From the NCBI GenBank assembly GCA_016714365.1, contig JADJNH010000005.1, forward strand, positions 3,200,501-3,264,500: a stretch of 64,000 nucleotides of DNA, read 5' to 3'. This document shows positions 1 to 8,537 of the stretch, piece by piece. The position numbers and the translations under genes are program-made. Under the pieces are notes generated by a model. That model saw only the letters and a list, made by a program, of their open reading frames with translations, searched no databases and had not been told where the DNA came from. The number at the start of each line of letters is the position of its first letter. Within the stretch, counting starts at the first letter, position 1. The DNA is from Candidatus Vicinibacter affinis. Its GTDB lineage: Bacteria; Bacteroidota; Bacteroidia; Chitinophagales; Saprospiraceae.

Positions 1-174
1 TCATAACGAAACCCTAATACATAATATGGGTTAAATTAATTCCACCACCTTTGAAAGTGATAAAATGCAATTATTCAGTTTCCGGGTATTGTATTTCAAG
101 AGATTGCCCGGGAAATGCTTAAAAAAAAACAAAACTGATGAATAAGCACTTTATCTTGCCGGAAACATCATCAA

Positions 175-1275
175 ATGATCAATCTTAAAAACATCCAAAC
201 TGAGGTAGATGCAGGCTTCCTTTATAAATTCATTGCAGATAGGGAGGAAGACCCGAACGTGGCAAAAATATTTCACGAAATGAGTGAAATTGAAACCAGC
301 CATGCTAAAGCATTTATGAGTAAAAGCAAGCTGGATCTTAGCTTAATGCCAAAGCCTTCAGGCAGGGCAAAATTTCTAACCTTCCTGGCAAAAATTATGG
401 GGAATGATTTTGTGCTCGGCATTTTGCTCGATACAGAGAAAAATATATCCGGCTCTATAATTAAAGCAAGAAATCAAACCCAAACGGCCCAATCCATTTC
501 AGACACAGCGCATGTCTCCATACTAAAAAATATTCTTGAAAATTCACCTGATGTGTCTGGTTCAAGTTTGGCCAGATTTGAAAAAAGGCACCGTTCCGTG
601 GGCGGCAATGCACTCCGTGCCGCCGTGTTGGGTGGCAACGATGGTTTGGTTTCTAATTTTAGTTTAATTATGGGAATTGCCGGCGCCACCAGTGGAAAAG
701 ATGAAGTGCTTCTTGCCGGAATGGCCGGACTTTTGGCCGGAGCGCTTTCGATGGCATTGGGTGAATGGATTTCTGTAAAGAGTTCGCAGGAACTTTCGGA
801 AAATCAAATTCAACTGGAACTGGATGAACTGGAAACCAATCCGGAAGGTGAAGAAAGAGAACTGGCCTTGATTTATCGTTCGAAAGGAATCCCGGAAGAA
901 CAAGCCAGGAGCATGGCGAAAGAAGTCATGAGCGATCAGGAAAAATCGCATGAGATATTAATTAAAGAAGAACTGGGAATAAATGTCGATGAACTCAAAG
1001 GCTCCGCAATGGAAGCGGCTGTCACTTCATTTATTCTTTTTGCCATTGGTGCCATTATCCCTGTCATTCCATTCTTCTTTACAGGGGGCATGGAAGCCGT
1101 GGCCATTAGTACAGGATTAAGTGCCATTGGACTTTTTCTAATTGGTGCGGTCATCACACTGTTTACCGGGAAGAGTATTTGGTTTTCCGGATTCAGGCAG
1201 GTACTTTTTGGATTGATTGCCGCTGCCATTACTTTTGGGATCGGAAGGTTGATTGGAGTAAGTATAGCAGGTTAA
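175..1275 (+). CDS. Ferritin-like / VIT1-CCC1 fusion membrane transporter (MbfA type)
   Basis: The first ~130 residues form a rubrerythrin/ferritin-like helical region with acidic and histidine ligands (the stretch EMSEIETSHAKAF resembles an ExxH iron site). Residues ~145-366 form a VIT1/CCC1 domain with the signature GGNDGLVSN followed by about five membrane segments. Known relatives, such as the membrane-bound ferritin MbfA, sense or bind iron through the cytoplasmic ferritin part and export Fe2+ or Mn2+ through the VIT part. The length of 366 aa fits the fusion family. The gene stands alone, with 127 bp before the next gene. The start is the ATG at 175; no clear Shine-Dalgarno is needed in Bacteroidota. 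I see no iron-responsive operator. The transport direction and metal are inferred from the family only. Confidence 0.88.
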   Translation: MINLKNIQTEVDAGFLYKFIADREEDPNVAKIFHEMSEIETSHAKAFMSKSKLDLSLMPKPSGRAKFLTFLAKIMGNDFVLGILLDTEKNISGSIIKARNQTQTAQSISDTAHVSILKNILENSPDVSGSSLARFEKRHRSVGGNALRAAVLGGNDGLVSNFSLIMGIAGATSGKDEVLLAGMAGLLAGALSMALGEWISVKSSQELSENQIQLELDELETNPEGEERELALIYRSKGIPEEQARSMAKEVMSDQEKSHEILIKEELGINVDELKGSAMEAAVTSFILFAIGAIIPVIPFFFTGGMEAVAISTGLSAIGLFLIGAVITLFTGKSIWFSGFRQVLFGLIAAAITFGIGRLIGVSIAG

Positions 1276-1402
1276 AAATTATTTTCATGCGTTTAATAAA
1301 TACATTCTAAATATGCAATTCAAAAATTAACGAAGTGCCACAATACATTAAGCAGTCAGAAAAAGACTTCCTGTAAAATTTAGATGTCAAAAATTAAATA
1401 AC

Positions 1403-1765
1403 ATGGCTTATAATGAAAACCTGGCGCAACGAATCAGAATTGCCTTTAAGGATCTGGAAAATGTGGAAGAAAAAGAGATGATGGGCGGATTGACCTTTAT
1501 GTACAATGGCAAGATGTGCGTGGGTATCATTAAAGATGAACTGATGTGTCGGATAGATCCTGATTTACAAGAAGATTTGGTAGAGAAGGAAGGATGCCGC
1601 ATGATGGATTTCAACAAGCGTCCAATGAAAGGTTATATTTTGGTTTCAGAAAATGCGATGAGATCAAAAAAAGAATTTGAATATTGGATATCGCTGGCAA
1701 TTGATTTTAACAGCAAAGCCAAGGCATCCAAAAAATCTAATTCCAAATTAAAGAAAAAAAATTAA
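1403..1765 (+). CDS. TfoX N-terminal domain protein
   Basis: A small 120-aa protein consisting of a TfoX-N domain. Visible family features are the MMGGLTFMYNGKMCVGI stretch near residue 26, the ELMCRIDP strand and the RPMKGYILV motif near residue 71. The lysine- and serine-rich tail after residue ~105 is low complexity. Full TfoX (Sxy) regulates competence in gammaproteobacteria, but stand-alone TfoX-N proteins in Bacteroidota have no established role. It lies 8 bp upstream of the next gene, so the two are probably cotranscribed. It lacks the TfoX C-terminal domain. Confidence 0.85.
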   Translation: MAYNENLAQRIRIAFKDLENVEEKEMMGGLTFMYNGKMCVGIIKDELMCRIDPDLQEDLVEKEGCRMMDFNKRPMKGYILVSENAMRSKKEFEYWISLAIDFNSKAKASKKSNSKLKKKN

Positions 1766-1773
1766 TTCTTCAA

Positions 1774-3384
1774 ATGAAATCAAGAATTCTGCAAGATGTA
1801 CTGCATTTAAAACAAGCGTACATTGATTCTATTCGTGATTCGAAAAATATTGAGTCAAACTTTTCGGCTAGATTAAACACACTTAAACTCAATGCTGAAA
1901 ATATTCTTGAACTTCACGATGCCCTGCTTTTTATTCTTGCTCACCCCGCAAACCAAAAGATAAAATCGCGGACTGCGCAAGAATTGAAAAAAATCAGTAA
2001 TTGGTGCAAGCGCAATGCCAAAAAATATGAAGATCAATTTGACAACAGTGGATTGCCATACAGCTCTATTTATTCCTATTTTTCATATGAACTGATCCAA
2101 TGGCTCCTGGAAAATAAATTGACAGTTACCCTTGATAATTACCCGGAGGATGCGGATACGCTGAATGATGCAATGTGGCTTACTTTACCGGCTTATGAAC
2201 GAGACATTGTAGTTCAGGAATTAAATAATGCTCAACTTTTATCATCATTAAAAATAAATCCAGCACATCAACTTAATTTTTTGCTGGGACAATTTTCAAA
2301 GCTTGACCATCAGACTGCGTTAAGGGATTTATTATTTGAGCGACAAAAGTTTGTAATCAAATGGGCACTGGATTTAAAGAATTCGAGAACTTACAACAAA
2401 ATTAATTTTGAAAAAACTTACTTTCAGAAAAACTGGATAAAAAAAATAGAAACAGAAACCTGGATAAAAATTCCATTACCAGCTGAAAGAAAATTATCGG
2501 TTAGTGAAAAACAGGAGATCTTAAAAAGTTCCAGAATCAAACTTGCCTTACTCCAGAGAGAAACCGAACCGGTAAGCTATATGGATATGCGAAGTATCCG
2601 ATATTTTTCACTGGAGCGGGGAACGGCCATTGCGCTGTTTACGATGAAGACAGAAAAACAATTGTATCCTGAATCCTACATTGGTTACACCCTTTACAAG
2701 AATGGATATCCTGCCGCTTATGGTGGAGCCTGGATTTTTGGAAAACATGCGTTGATTGGTGTGAACATATTTGAATGGTTCAGAGGAGGAGAATCCGCTT
2801 TCTTCTTTAATCAATTGCTGCGTGTTTATCACCAGGTTTTTGACATCAGTCATTTTGAAGTAGAACCCTACCAATATGGCAAGGACAATCCGGAAGGCAT
2901 TGAGTCAGGTGCATTTTGGTTTTATTACCGGATGGGATTCAGACCGGTACAACGCCCCTTGTATAGACTGGCAGAACGAGAAGCTGATAAAATAAAAGCA
3001 GACAGAGCGTATCGAACAAAACCCCAAACATTAAAACAATTTACTCAATGCAATGTCCGCCTCAGTCTCAGAAAAGAAAAAGTAATATCCGGAAATAATT
3101 TCAAAACCAGAATCACCACCATGATTCATAAAGATTTTGGAGGAGACCGAAGAAAGGCTGAAATTGAATGCGTCAATTGGTTGCAGGCGATCATGGATGA
3201 AAATATTTTAGGTAAAATAAAACACCCTACTGTTTTAACAGAAATGGCTTTGATGTGTCGTGCCGTTCACTTTCCAGTGAAGGAAAATATTGAATTGATA
3301 AAAAACATGATCTCACATAAAACCAAAGATTTATATCAATATCAACAAAACATGATTGAATGGTTGTCGAAAATTGAAAAATGA
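1774..3384 (+). CDS. Uncharacterised 536-aa protein with a GNAT-like segment
   Basis: I do not recognise this family with confidence. The N-terminal ~230 residues look helical and rich in Lys, Asn and Leu. Residues ~265-400 alternate strands and helices and include SYIGYTLYKNG, GGAWIFG and a FYYRMGFRPV motif that resembles the end of a GNAT acetyltransferase fold (FYxxxGF). There is no signal peptide or membrane segment, so it should be cytoplasmic. It sits 8 bp behind the TfoX-N gene, suggesting one transcript. An acyltransferase role is only a guess from the GF-P motif; the canonical acetyl-CoA loop (Q/RxxGxG/A) is not evident. Confidence 0.75.
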   Translation: MKSRILQDVLHLKQAYIDSIRDSKNIESNFSARLNTLKLNAENILELHDALLFILAHPANQKIKSRTAQELKKISNWCKRNAKKYEDQFDNSGLPYSSIYSYFSYELIQWLLENKLTVTLDNYPEDADTLNDAMWLTLPAYERDIVVQELNNAQLLSSLKINPAHQLNFLLGQFSKLDHQTALRDLLFERQKFVIKWALDLKNSRTYNKINFEKTYFQKNWIKKIETETWIKIPLPAERKLSVSEKQEILKSSRIKLALLQRETEPVSYMDMRSIRYFSLERGTAIALFTMKTEKQLYPESYIGYTLYKNGYPAAYGGAWIFGKHALIGVNIFEWFRGGESAFFFNQLLRVYHQVFDISHFEVEPYQYGKDNPEGIESGAFWFYYRMGFRPVQRPLYRLAEREADKIKADRAYRTKPQTLKQFTQCNVRLSLRKEKVISGNNFKTRITTMIHKDFGGDRRKAEIECVNWLQAIMDENILGKIKHPTVLTEMALMCRAVHFPVKENIELIKNMISHKTKDLYQYQQNMIEWLSKIEK

Positions 3385-3541
3385 TTTTTTTGGAAAACAT
3401 AAACCAAAACAATATTTTTTTTAACAAAATTCAACTTTTACTAAATTTATACACGAAATGATAGATCTTGAAAATAATTATCTTTGTAAGTAAATATGTC
3501 TTTAAAGCCCAAAACTTAATTAATAATTTTTAATCAATAAA

Positions 3542-4108
3542 ATGGACAAGCCCACCTCATATTGCGAAGCAGTTGCGAATATGGAACCGGAAAGTCTGCA
3601 CAGAGTTTATCACGATCAGGCATACGGATATCCGATTCACGAAGATGATGAGTTGTTTGGACGGTTGCTCCTGGAAATCAATCAGGCAGGTTTAAGTTGG
3701 ACCACCATTTTAAACAAACAAAATAATTTCAGAAGAGCCTATCACGATTTCAACATTCGTAAAATAGCAGCATATCAGGATAAGGACATCAACCGCCTGC
3801 TTGAAGATCCCGGCATTATACGCAACAAATTAAAAATTGCTGCTGCCATACACAATGCACGGGAAATAATTGCCCTGCAAAAATCATTCGGATCTTTTAA
3901 AAATTGGTTGGATCAACATCATCCGAAAACAAAAGATGAGTGGGTAAAAATATTCAAAAAGCAATTTAAATTTACCGGTGGCGAAATCGTCAACGAGTTT
4001 TTACTCAGTACAGGTTATTTACCCGGAGCACACATTAAATCCTGTCCAACATTTCATAAAATCAAAAAGGCAGGGCCTGCCTGGATGCTTGTGAAGGGAA
4101 AAGCTTAA
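3542..4108 (+). CDS. tag: DNA-3-methyladenine glycosylase I
   Basis: Base-excision repair enzyme that removes N3-methyladenine from alkylated DNA. The 188-aa length matches the Tag family. The motif LEINQAGLSWTTIL holds the counterparts of E. coli Glu38 and Trp46 (here E45 and W53). Zinc-snap ligands are visible as C8 and H24 at the N terminus and H164 and C168 (HxxxC) at the C terminus. The GIIRNKLKI motif is also conserved. It is preceded by 157 bp of AT-rich DNA, so it probably has its own promoter, and it converges on the methyltransferase gene. There are no signs of decay. Confidence 0.95.
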   Translation: MDKPTSYCEAVANMEPESLHRVYHDQAYGYPIHEDDELFGRLLLEINQAGLSWTTILNKQNNFRRAYHDFNIRKIAAYQDKDINRLLEDPGIIRNKLKIAAAIHNAREIIALQKSFGSFKNWLDQHHPKTKDEWVKIFKKQFKFTGGEIVNEFLLSTGYLPGAHIKSCPTFHKIKKAGPAWMLVKGKA

Positions 4109-4135
4109 TCCCAAAATAGATATTAGAATTCAGGG

Positions 4136-4840
4136 TTAATTTTTAGGACTGGCCATGATGATGTATTGATATTGCAGCTTGTTGTCATCTGAACTGATCA
4201 GTTCATAACCGGCCTCAATCAATTCTCGTTCGACATCTCCTTGTGCCAGACGATGTTCCAAATCAGGTCCCATCGGCGTCATTTTCTTTTTAAAATCTAC
4301 TATCATAATGCGCCCGCCGGGTTTAAACTTATCCTTCAAATTGCGGAGATAGGTAGACCTTTGTTTGATATAGCTGTAGGTGTTTGATAAAAACACGATG
4401 TCCACTTCGCCTTTATTTAATTTTGGATCCATGGGCGTAGCAAGTCTTGCTTCAAAACGTTCCTGAATTTCAGGTTTGTAATATGTTTTTTCAGCATTCA
4501 TCATGTCGATTAATTCTTTCTCGATATCAATGGCAATTACCTTTTTTGCCTGGTGAATAAATCTAAATGAAAAATACCCGCTGCCTGCTCCAATGTCTGC
4601 AATTACTTTATCCTCCAATGGACCGAGCAATCCAATTATGTCGTAAGGTTTTTGCCAGATGGTGCGATCCTGTGATTCTAATTTTTCCTGTTCTGAAGAA
4701 TTTGAAGAATCGACTGAAGTTTCATTTCTGACTGCAACTGCATCCGTTTTTTCCTTTAGTTGACAGGCTGGCATCAGTAGCAAAACCAAAATGATCGTGC
4801 AACCATTTAAAATATTAAAATTATGTTGACTCGACTTCAT
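4136..4840 (-). CDS. Class I SAM-dependent methyltransferase with lipoprotein signal
   Basis: A 234-aa protein. The N terminus has a hydrophobic stretch ending in LLLMPAC, a typical lipobox, followed by a Ser/Glu-rich linker. From residue ~75 there is a Rossmann methyltransferase core: motif I VIADIGAGSGYFSF, the acidic end of strand 2 (AIDIEKE), and PGGRIMIVDF further on. Its start overlaps the end of the PBP4-type gene by 4 bp (ATGA), so translation is probably coupled. A predicted lipoprotein location for an enzyme that normally needs cytosolic SAM is odd. Similar lipoprotein-tagged methyltransferases occur in Bacteroidota, but I know of no established substrate. Confidence 0.85.
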   Translation of the reverse strand: MKSSQHNFNILNGCTIILVLLLMPACQLKEKTDAVAVRNETSVDSSNSSEQEKLESQDRTIWQKPYDIIGLLGPLEDKVIADIGAGSGYFSFRFIHQAKKVIAIDIEKELIDMMNAEKTYYKPEIQERFEARLATPMDPKLNKGEVDIVFLSNTYSYIKQRSTYLRNLKDKFKPGGRIMIVDFKKKMTPMGPDLEHRLAQGDVERELIEAGYELISSDDNKLQYQYIIMASPKN

Positions 4841-6291
4841 ATAACGGAGGACAAATGTATCAGAAAATCTGCAATTTTATTTCTGATTTCAGTAGATGAA
4901 CAAGAATAGCTGTTGATCATCAATACCAGCGCGTATTTTGGTTTACCATTTTCCAGGATGTATCCTGCAAAACAACGCACCCCTTCCATACTTCCGCTTT
5001 TTAACCGGTACCGATCCGTCAGCGCAGAGACATTACTTAATCGAGCTGAAAGGATTCCTGCTTTGGTAACGTCCTGAAGGGAAAGATGAAAATCCCGTAG
5101 GCTACTGTCCTTATGAATGTTGTATAAAACCTTTGACATTGCCTTTGCAGTCATTTTATTTTTAGGAGAAAGACCACTTCCATCAAAAAATTTAACACCC
5201 TCGTCATCCATTCCCTGATCTGTCCAATATTTTTGCATAGATTTTAAAGCATCCGCTCTCACTGTTGTGCCGTTCAGCAGATTTCCCAACAGATGCAAGA
5301 AGCTTTCTGCGTAAAGATTTACACTTTTATCCAATGTTCTCTTTATGAGTTTTTCCAAATTCTGGGATTTGTAATTCCACAGTAATTCGATGGATTTATA
5401 AGGTTTTAGTTGATAACTTCCAGTTACCAAAAGGCCACGTTTTTTAAGTCCTGCTGCAAGCATGGCTGCAAAAGTTTCTGCAGGATTTTTGATGGCCGCT
5501 TTCAAAACAACCTGGCCATTGCCACAGCATTTTATTTTTCCAAAAACTTCATAATGATCAGCCTGAGTAGAACCCAGCACAAATAAATCCTTGGCAACAA
5601 CCTCCTTTGTGGCTTGCACATTGGAACAAAATTGTTCTTCAAGTGCTTCCGGAACTACTTTGACAATTTCACAAACCTGATTGGGAGTTTTCGGTTCTTC
5701 AATACTTATCTGTGCAGTGTTTTCCAGAAAATTAAATCCAAAACAACCTGCGCCATAATAATTTCCCAAATCATACCACAGCCATTCAGGATTTTCCGGG
5801 ATGTCTTTAATGTAATCATTGTTCACTTTTATTTGTCCATTCAGTTCAGTAATTCCCAAACCTCTTAACAGATAAAATACACTGTCCGCAAATTGCTCAA
5901 ATGAAAGATTATTTTCCAGCCAATAAGAGCCGAAACTTGGATCTCCCATTCCCTGAATAATCAGGTCACCATGCAATACTCCATTTTCAAAATCCTTGCG
6001 CGCTAAATAAACGGGCGTTACAAAACTGAACTGTTTTCCGGCAGTTTTCATGGTCGCAGCGCAGGTGAGTATTTTCATGGAAGAGGCCGGAATGAGACTA
6101 CGATTGGGGTCGTAGGAAGCGATCATTTTACCATTGCGGAGATCCGTGATGGCTATTCCCATACTGGAAGAAGAGAGCAATTCTGCTTTGACAAATTTAT
6201 TGATGGTCTGTTGAATTTTGTGCCTCTGCCCCTGCAAGACATTCCGTTGACCTCCAATTAATAATATGAAAATAAAAATTAAACTTCTCAT
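4837..6291 (-). CDS. dacB: D-alanyl-D-alanine carboxypeptidase/endopeptidase, PBP4 (S13) type
   Basis: Periplasmic peptidoglycan hydrolase that trims D-Ala from stem peptides and cleaves DD-crosslinks. A signal peptide is visible at residues 1-21. All three penicillin-binding motifs are present in order: SxxK as S70-S-M-K73, SxN as S323-V-N325, and K431-S-G433 in place of the more common KTG. The length of 484 aa matches the family, including the large insert between the first two motifs. It is the third gene of the leftward operon after rimK and the M14 deacylase (8 bp downstream of the latter) and overlaps the next gene by 4 bp. The KSG variant also occurs in functional penicillin-binding enzymes. 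Confidence 0.93.
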   Translation of the reverse strand: MRSLIFIFILLIGGQRNVLQGQRHKIQQTINKFVKAELLSSSSMGIAITDLRNGKMIASYDPNRSLIPASSMKILTCAATMKTAGKQFSFVTPVYLARKDFENGVLHGDLIIQGMGDPSFGSYWLENNLSFEQFADSVFYLLRGLGITELNGQIKVNNDYIKDIPENPEWLWYDLGNYYGAGCFGFNFLENTAQISIEEPKTPNQVCEIVKVVPEALEEQFCSNVQATKEVVAKDLFVLGSTQADHYEVFGKIKCCGNGQVVLKAAIKNPAETFAAMLAAGLKKRGLLVTGSYQLKPYKSIELLWNYKSQNLEKLIKRTLDKSVNLYAESFLHLLGNLLNGTTVRADALKSMQKYWTDQGMDDEGVKFFDGSGLSPKNKMTAKAMSKVLYNIHKDSSLRDFHLSLQDVTKAGILSARLSNVSALTDRYRLKSGSMEGVRCFAGYILENGKPKYALVLMINSYSCSSTEIRNKIADFLIHLSSVI

Positions 6292-6299
6292 GAATGTGA

Positions 6300-7247
6300 T
6301 CAGTCGTAAGCCAAATGAAACATTCCATCGCCCATGTTCACCACTGGTGCGTTGTTGTGTCCAAGAATGAACCCATCTCTGGAGGCATACATTCTGGTTT
6401 CCTTCTGACCGAAGGGATCATTAAGAATCGCAATCAGTTCATCTTTGCGGACAAACTCCCCTGCTTTGCGCCGGTAGGTAAGCAGTCCGCCTTCAGGACT
6501 TCTTTCCCAGATGGTTTTCCGAAAAACCTTCACGTGTTCCAATGATTTTAATTCACCGTCGAGCATTCCTTTTTTGATCAATAAATTCCTCATGACCTGG
6601 ATACCCTTTGTGACGATGTAATTTTCCAAACGCAGTGCTTCGCCCCCTTCAAATACCAGGATAGGCTTTTTCAGGTCTTTTGCAATCTTTCTGAGTGACT
6701 TGGAGACCACCGCTTTTTCTACCAGTAAAGGGAATTCACATTGTCGGGCAAGGTCATAAGATTCGGGTGATTTAGGAGAAAAGCGCAATTGAGGTTCATT
6801 CCAATGATCTCTTCCGCCTGTGTGAAAATCTATTCCGAAGTCGACCAGGCTTAGTATTTTTTTAGTGATCAATCTGGCAACTCTGGAGGCCAAAGATCCC
6901 GTCATACTTCCCGGAAAACTGCGGTTCACATCTTTACCATCAGGAACATCTCTGGAAAAATTTATAAAGCCGAAAATATTTAAAAGCGGTATACAGATCA
7001 CCGAGCCGCATTTGAGATTGGTAAACATGCCATCCGTAATGGAACGACGCACTATCTCCAAACCATTGATTTCATCCCCGTGCATTCCTCCCATAAACAG
7101 CGCCACAGGTCCCGGATTTTTACTCCTGAAAACGTAGGCAAAAATAGAGATTCTGTTACCTGACGGCAACCTTCCTGCATTGATCCTGATCATGCCATAA
7201 CTCCCTGGTCCGAACTCCTGTCCCTGTATGATCAACTTATCCATCAT
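6300..7247 (-). CDS. Succinylglutamate desuccinylase/aspartoacylase family (M14-like) zinc deacylase
   Basis: A 315-aa cytoplasmic protein with the zinc-binding signature HGDEINGLE near residue 56 and a downstream DFHTGG motif that supplies the third ligand. The C-terminal ~70 residues (EGGLLTYRRKAG, GHNNAPVV) form the beta-barrel-like tail of the AstE/AspA group. Family members hydrolyse N-acyl amino acids, and a subset coupled to RimK is thought to act on glutamyl tails or related peptides. Here it follows rimK by 2 bp, so a role in removing or processing RimK-added residues is plausible but unproven. Two in-frame ATG codons occur in tandem; the first was used. Confidence 0.87.
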   Translation of the reverse strand: MMDKLIIQGQEFGPGSYGMIRINAGRLPSGNRISIFAYVFRSKNPGPVALFMGGMHGDEINGLEIVRRSITDGMFTNLKCGSVICIPLLNIFGFINFSRDVPDGKDVNRSFPGSMTGSLASRVARLITKKILSLVDFGIDFHTGGRDHWNEPQLRFSPKSPESYDLARQCEFPLLVEKAVVSKSLRKIAKDLKKPILVFEGGEALRLENYIVTKGIQVMRNLLIKKGMLDGELKSLEHVKVFRKTIWERSPEGGLLTYRRKAGEFVRKDELIAILNDPFGQKETRMYASRDGFILGHNNAPVVNMGDGMFHLAYD

Positions 7248-7249
7248 CC

Positions 7250-8128
7250 TTATTTTTTAACCTGCCGCTCGATGTATTCCACAATTTTTCCTGCAATGTC
7301 TTTTTGTGTGGTGGTCTCAATTCCTTCCAGACCGGGTGAAGCGTTCACCTCCAGTATCAGAGGCCCTCTTCCGGATCTTAAGATGTCTACACCAGCAATG
7401 GCCAATCCAAGCCTCTTGGTTGCCTCTATGGCCATGTCATGCTCTTCCATACTGAGCTTGGCAACCGTAGCCGTGGCTCCTCTGTGAATATTGGATCTGA
7501 ATTCTCCGGGTACGGCCTGTCGCACCATGGCACCCACTACTTCACCATCCACCACAAAAACCCTTAGGTCGGACCCTTTGGCATCCTGAATGAATTCCTG
7601 AATTAAAATTTCCTGCCCCACCCTATGAAATCCTTCTACAATGGAGATTCCCTGATTTTTAGAATGTGCGAGTATCACGCCAAGTCCCTGGGTGCTTGAC
7701 AAGAGTTTGATTACGGCCCGTTCCTTGGATACTCTGTCATAAACAGCTCCTGCCGAAAAATCCCCGGCCGAAACTCCAGTCTTTGGAACATCGATACCCA
7801 CTGCACTTAGAATCTGCATGCAATGCAGTTTATCTCTTGCTTTCAGCAATGCCTCGGCAGTTACCGTGACAAATACGCCCATTGCCTCAAACTGGCGTAT
7901 AATGGCGGCACCGTAAGCTGTTGCAGAAGCCCCTATTCTTGGAATCACTGCATCAAAATGCCCCAAATCATCAAGGCCAATCATGACTTTTGGCTTGTTT
8001 TTTTCAACAATGATGTTGCACATCAGGTGATCGTACACCTGAACCTCATGGCCCCTTTTTCTAATGGCCTCCATCAGACTTTGTGTGCTGTACAGGTTGA
8101 TGTTGCGGGATAATATCAGAATCTTCAT
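7250..8128 (-). CDS. rimK: RimK-type ATP-grasp alpha-L-glutamate ligase
   Basis: ATP-grasp enzyme that ligates glutamate residues to a protein or peptide acceptor; in E. coli the acceptor is the C terminus of ribosomal protein S6. The N-terminal domain shows MKILILSRN and VIPRIGAS. The ATP-grasp core carries ARDKLHCMQIL, VIKLLSSTQGLGV, QEFIQDAKGSDLRVFVV and the metal-binding end ILEVNASPGLEGIE. The length of 292 aa is normal for RimK. It is the first gene of the leftward operon, preceded by a 409-bp intergenic region. Whether S6 is the acceptor here cannot be told from the window; the LysX/MptN ligase group is an alternative, but RimK fits best. Confidence 0.92.
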   Translation of the reverse strand: MKILILSRNINLYSTQSLMEAIRKRGHEVQVYDHLMCNIIVEKNKPKVMIGLDDLGHFDAVIPRIGASATAYGAAIIRQFEAMGVFVTVTAEALLKARDKLHCMQILSAVGIDVPKTGVSAGDFSAGAVYDRVSKERAVIKLLSSTQGLGVILAHSKNQGISIVEGFHRVGQEILIQEFIQDAKGSDLRVFVVDGEVVGAMVRQAVPGEFRSNIHRGATATVAKLSMEEHDMAIEATKRLGLAIAGVDILRSGRGPLILEVNASPGLEGIETTTQKDIAGKIVEYIERQVKK

Positions 8129-8211
8129 GAGAACCTTGGCTTTGAGATCAAAGATAGAAGAAAGTTTGAGCCTATGCTAAGGAGCTTGGTAACTTCTAAG
8201 TTGACCATTAC

Positions 8212-8280
8212 ATTGTTCCCGTAGTTTCAAACTGAGATATCATAGGATTGTAGCATTTTAAATGCGGCCTGTTATCTCAA
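8212..8280. repeat. REP-like palindromic element (degenerate copy)
   Basis: This element has two short inverted repeats, one around GTTTCAAAC and one around GCATTTTAAATGC, followed by GGCCTGTTATC. The same arrangement recurs near 12451, 16691 and 19214, with partial copies near 17976. It marks the left edge of the first 4.24-kb unit. This copy is more diverged in the first palindrome than the others. The rest of the 8129-8537 gap holds the promoter and the GH16 remnant listed separately. Confidence 0.7.
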
Positions 8281-8314
8281 TTTTTAATGAACTTCGACCA
8301 AGATATGTTAATGT

Positions 8315-8345
8315 CTTGAATTTGAAATATTTTGTATTATATTTG
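8315..8345 (+). promoter_or_regulatory. Putative Bacteroidota promoter of FISUMP gene 1
   Basis: A TATATTTG box at 8338-8345 matches the TAnnTTTG -7 consensus. A CTTG at 8315-8318 lies 19 bp upstream and fits a -33 element. Transcription would start near 8352, giving a leader of roughly 185 nt before the ATG at 8538. The block is repeated at offsets of 4,240 and 8,480 bp. Confidence 0.6.
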
Positions 8346-8472
8346 GAATAAATGGAGAAAAGATTCGCATAAACTGCGTTTAATTAATGTCTTGCATGTA
8401 GTTTTTGAAAATCGATGTGTACTCTATTGCGATTTATATATTGTTTTGGTTTTACAAGATGGATTTAAATTT

Positions 8473-8537
8473 GGAGCAGATTCATCAGTTTGAACATTTC
8501 CGCTTGTCCTAATTAATACAATCCATAAAATACAATT
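8473..8537 (+). repeat. Remnant of the GH16 gene 3' end upstream of FISUMP gene 1
   Basis: These ~65 bp are nearly identical to the last codons of the GH16 gene plus its spacer (11389-11453), but here no GH16 gene precedes them. They show that the FISUMP gene was copied from a position directly after GH16, carrying the GH16 tail along. Confidence 0.88.

Noticed and set aside
664..1229. Minus-strand frames opposite the ferritin-VIT gene
   Set aside because: They overlap a convincing conserved gene completely and show no domain.
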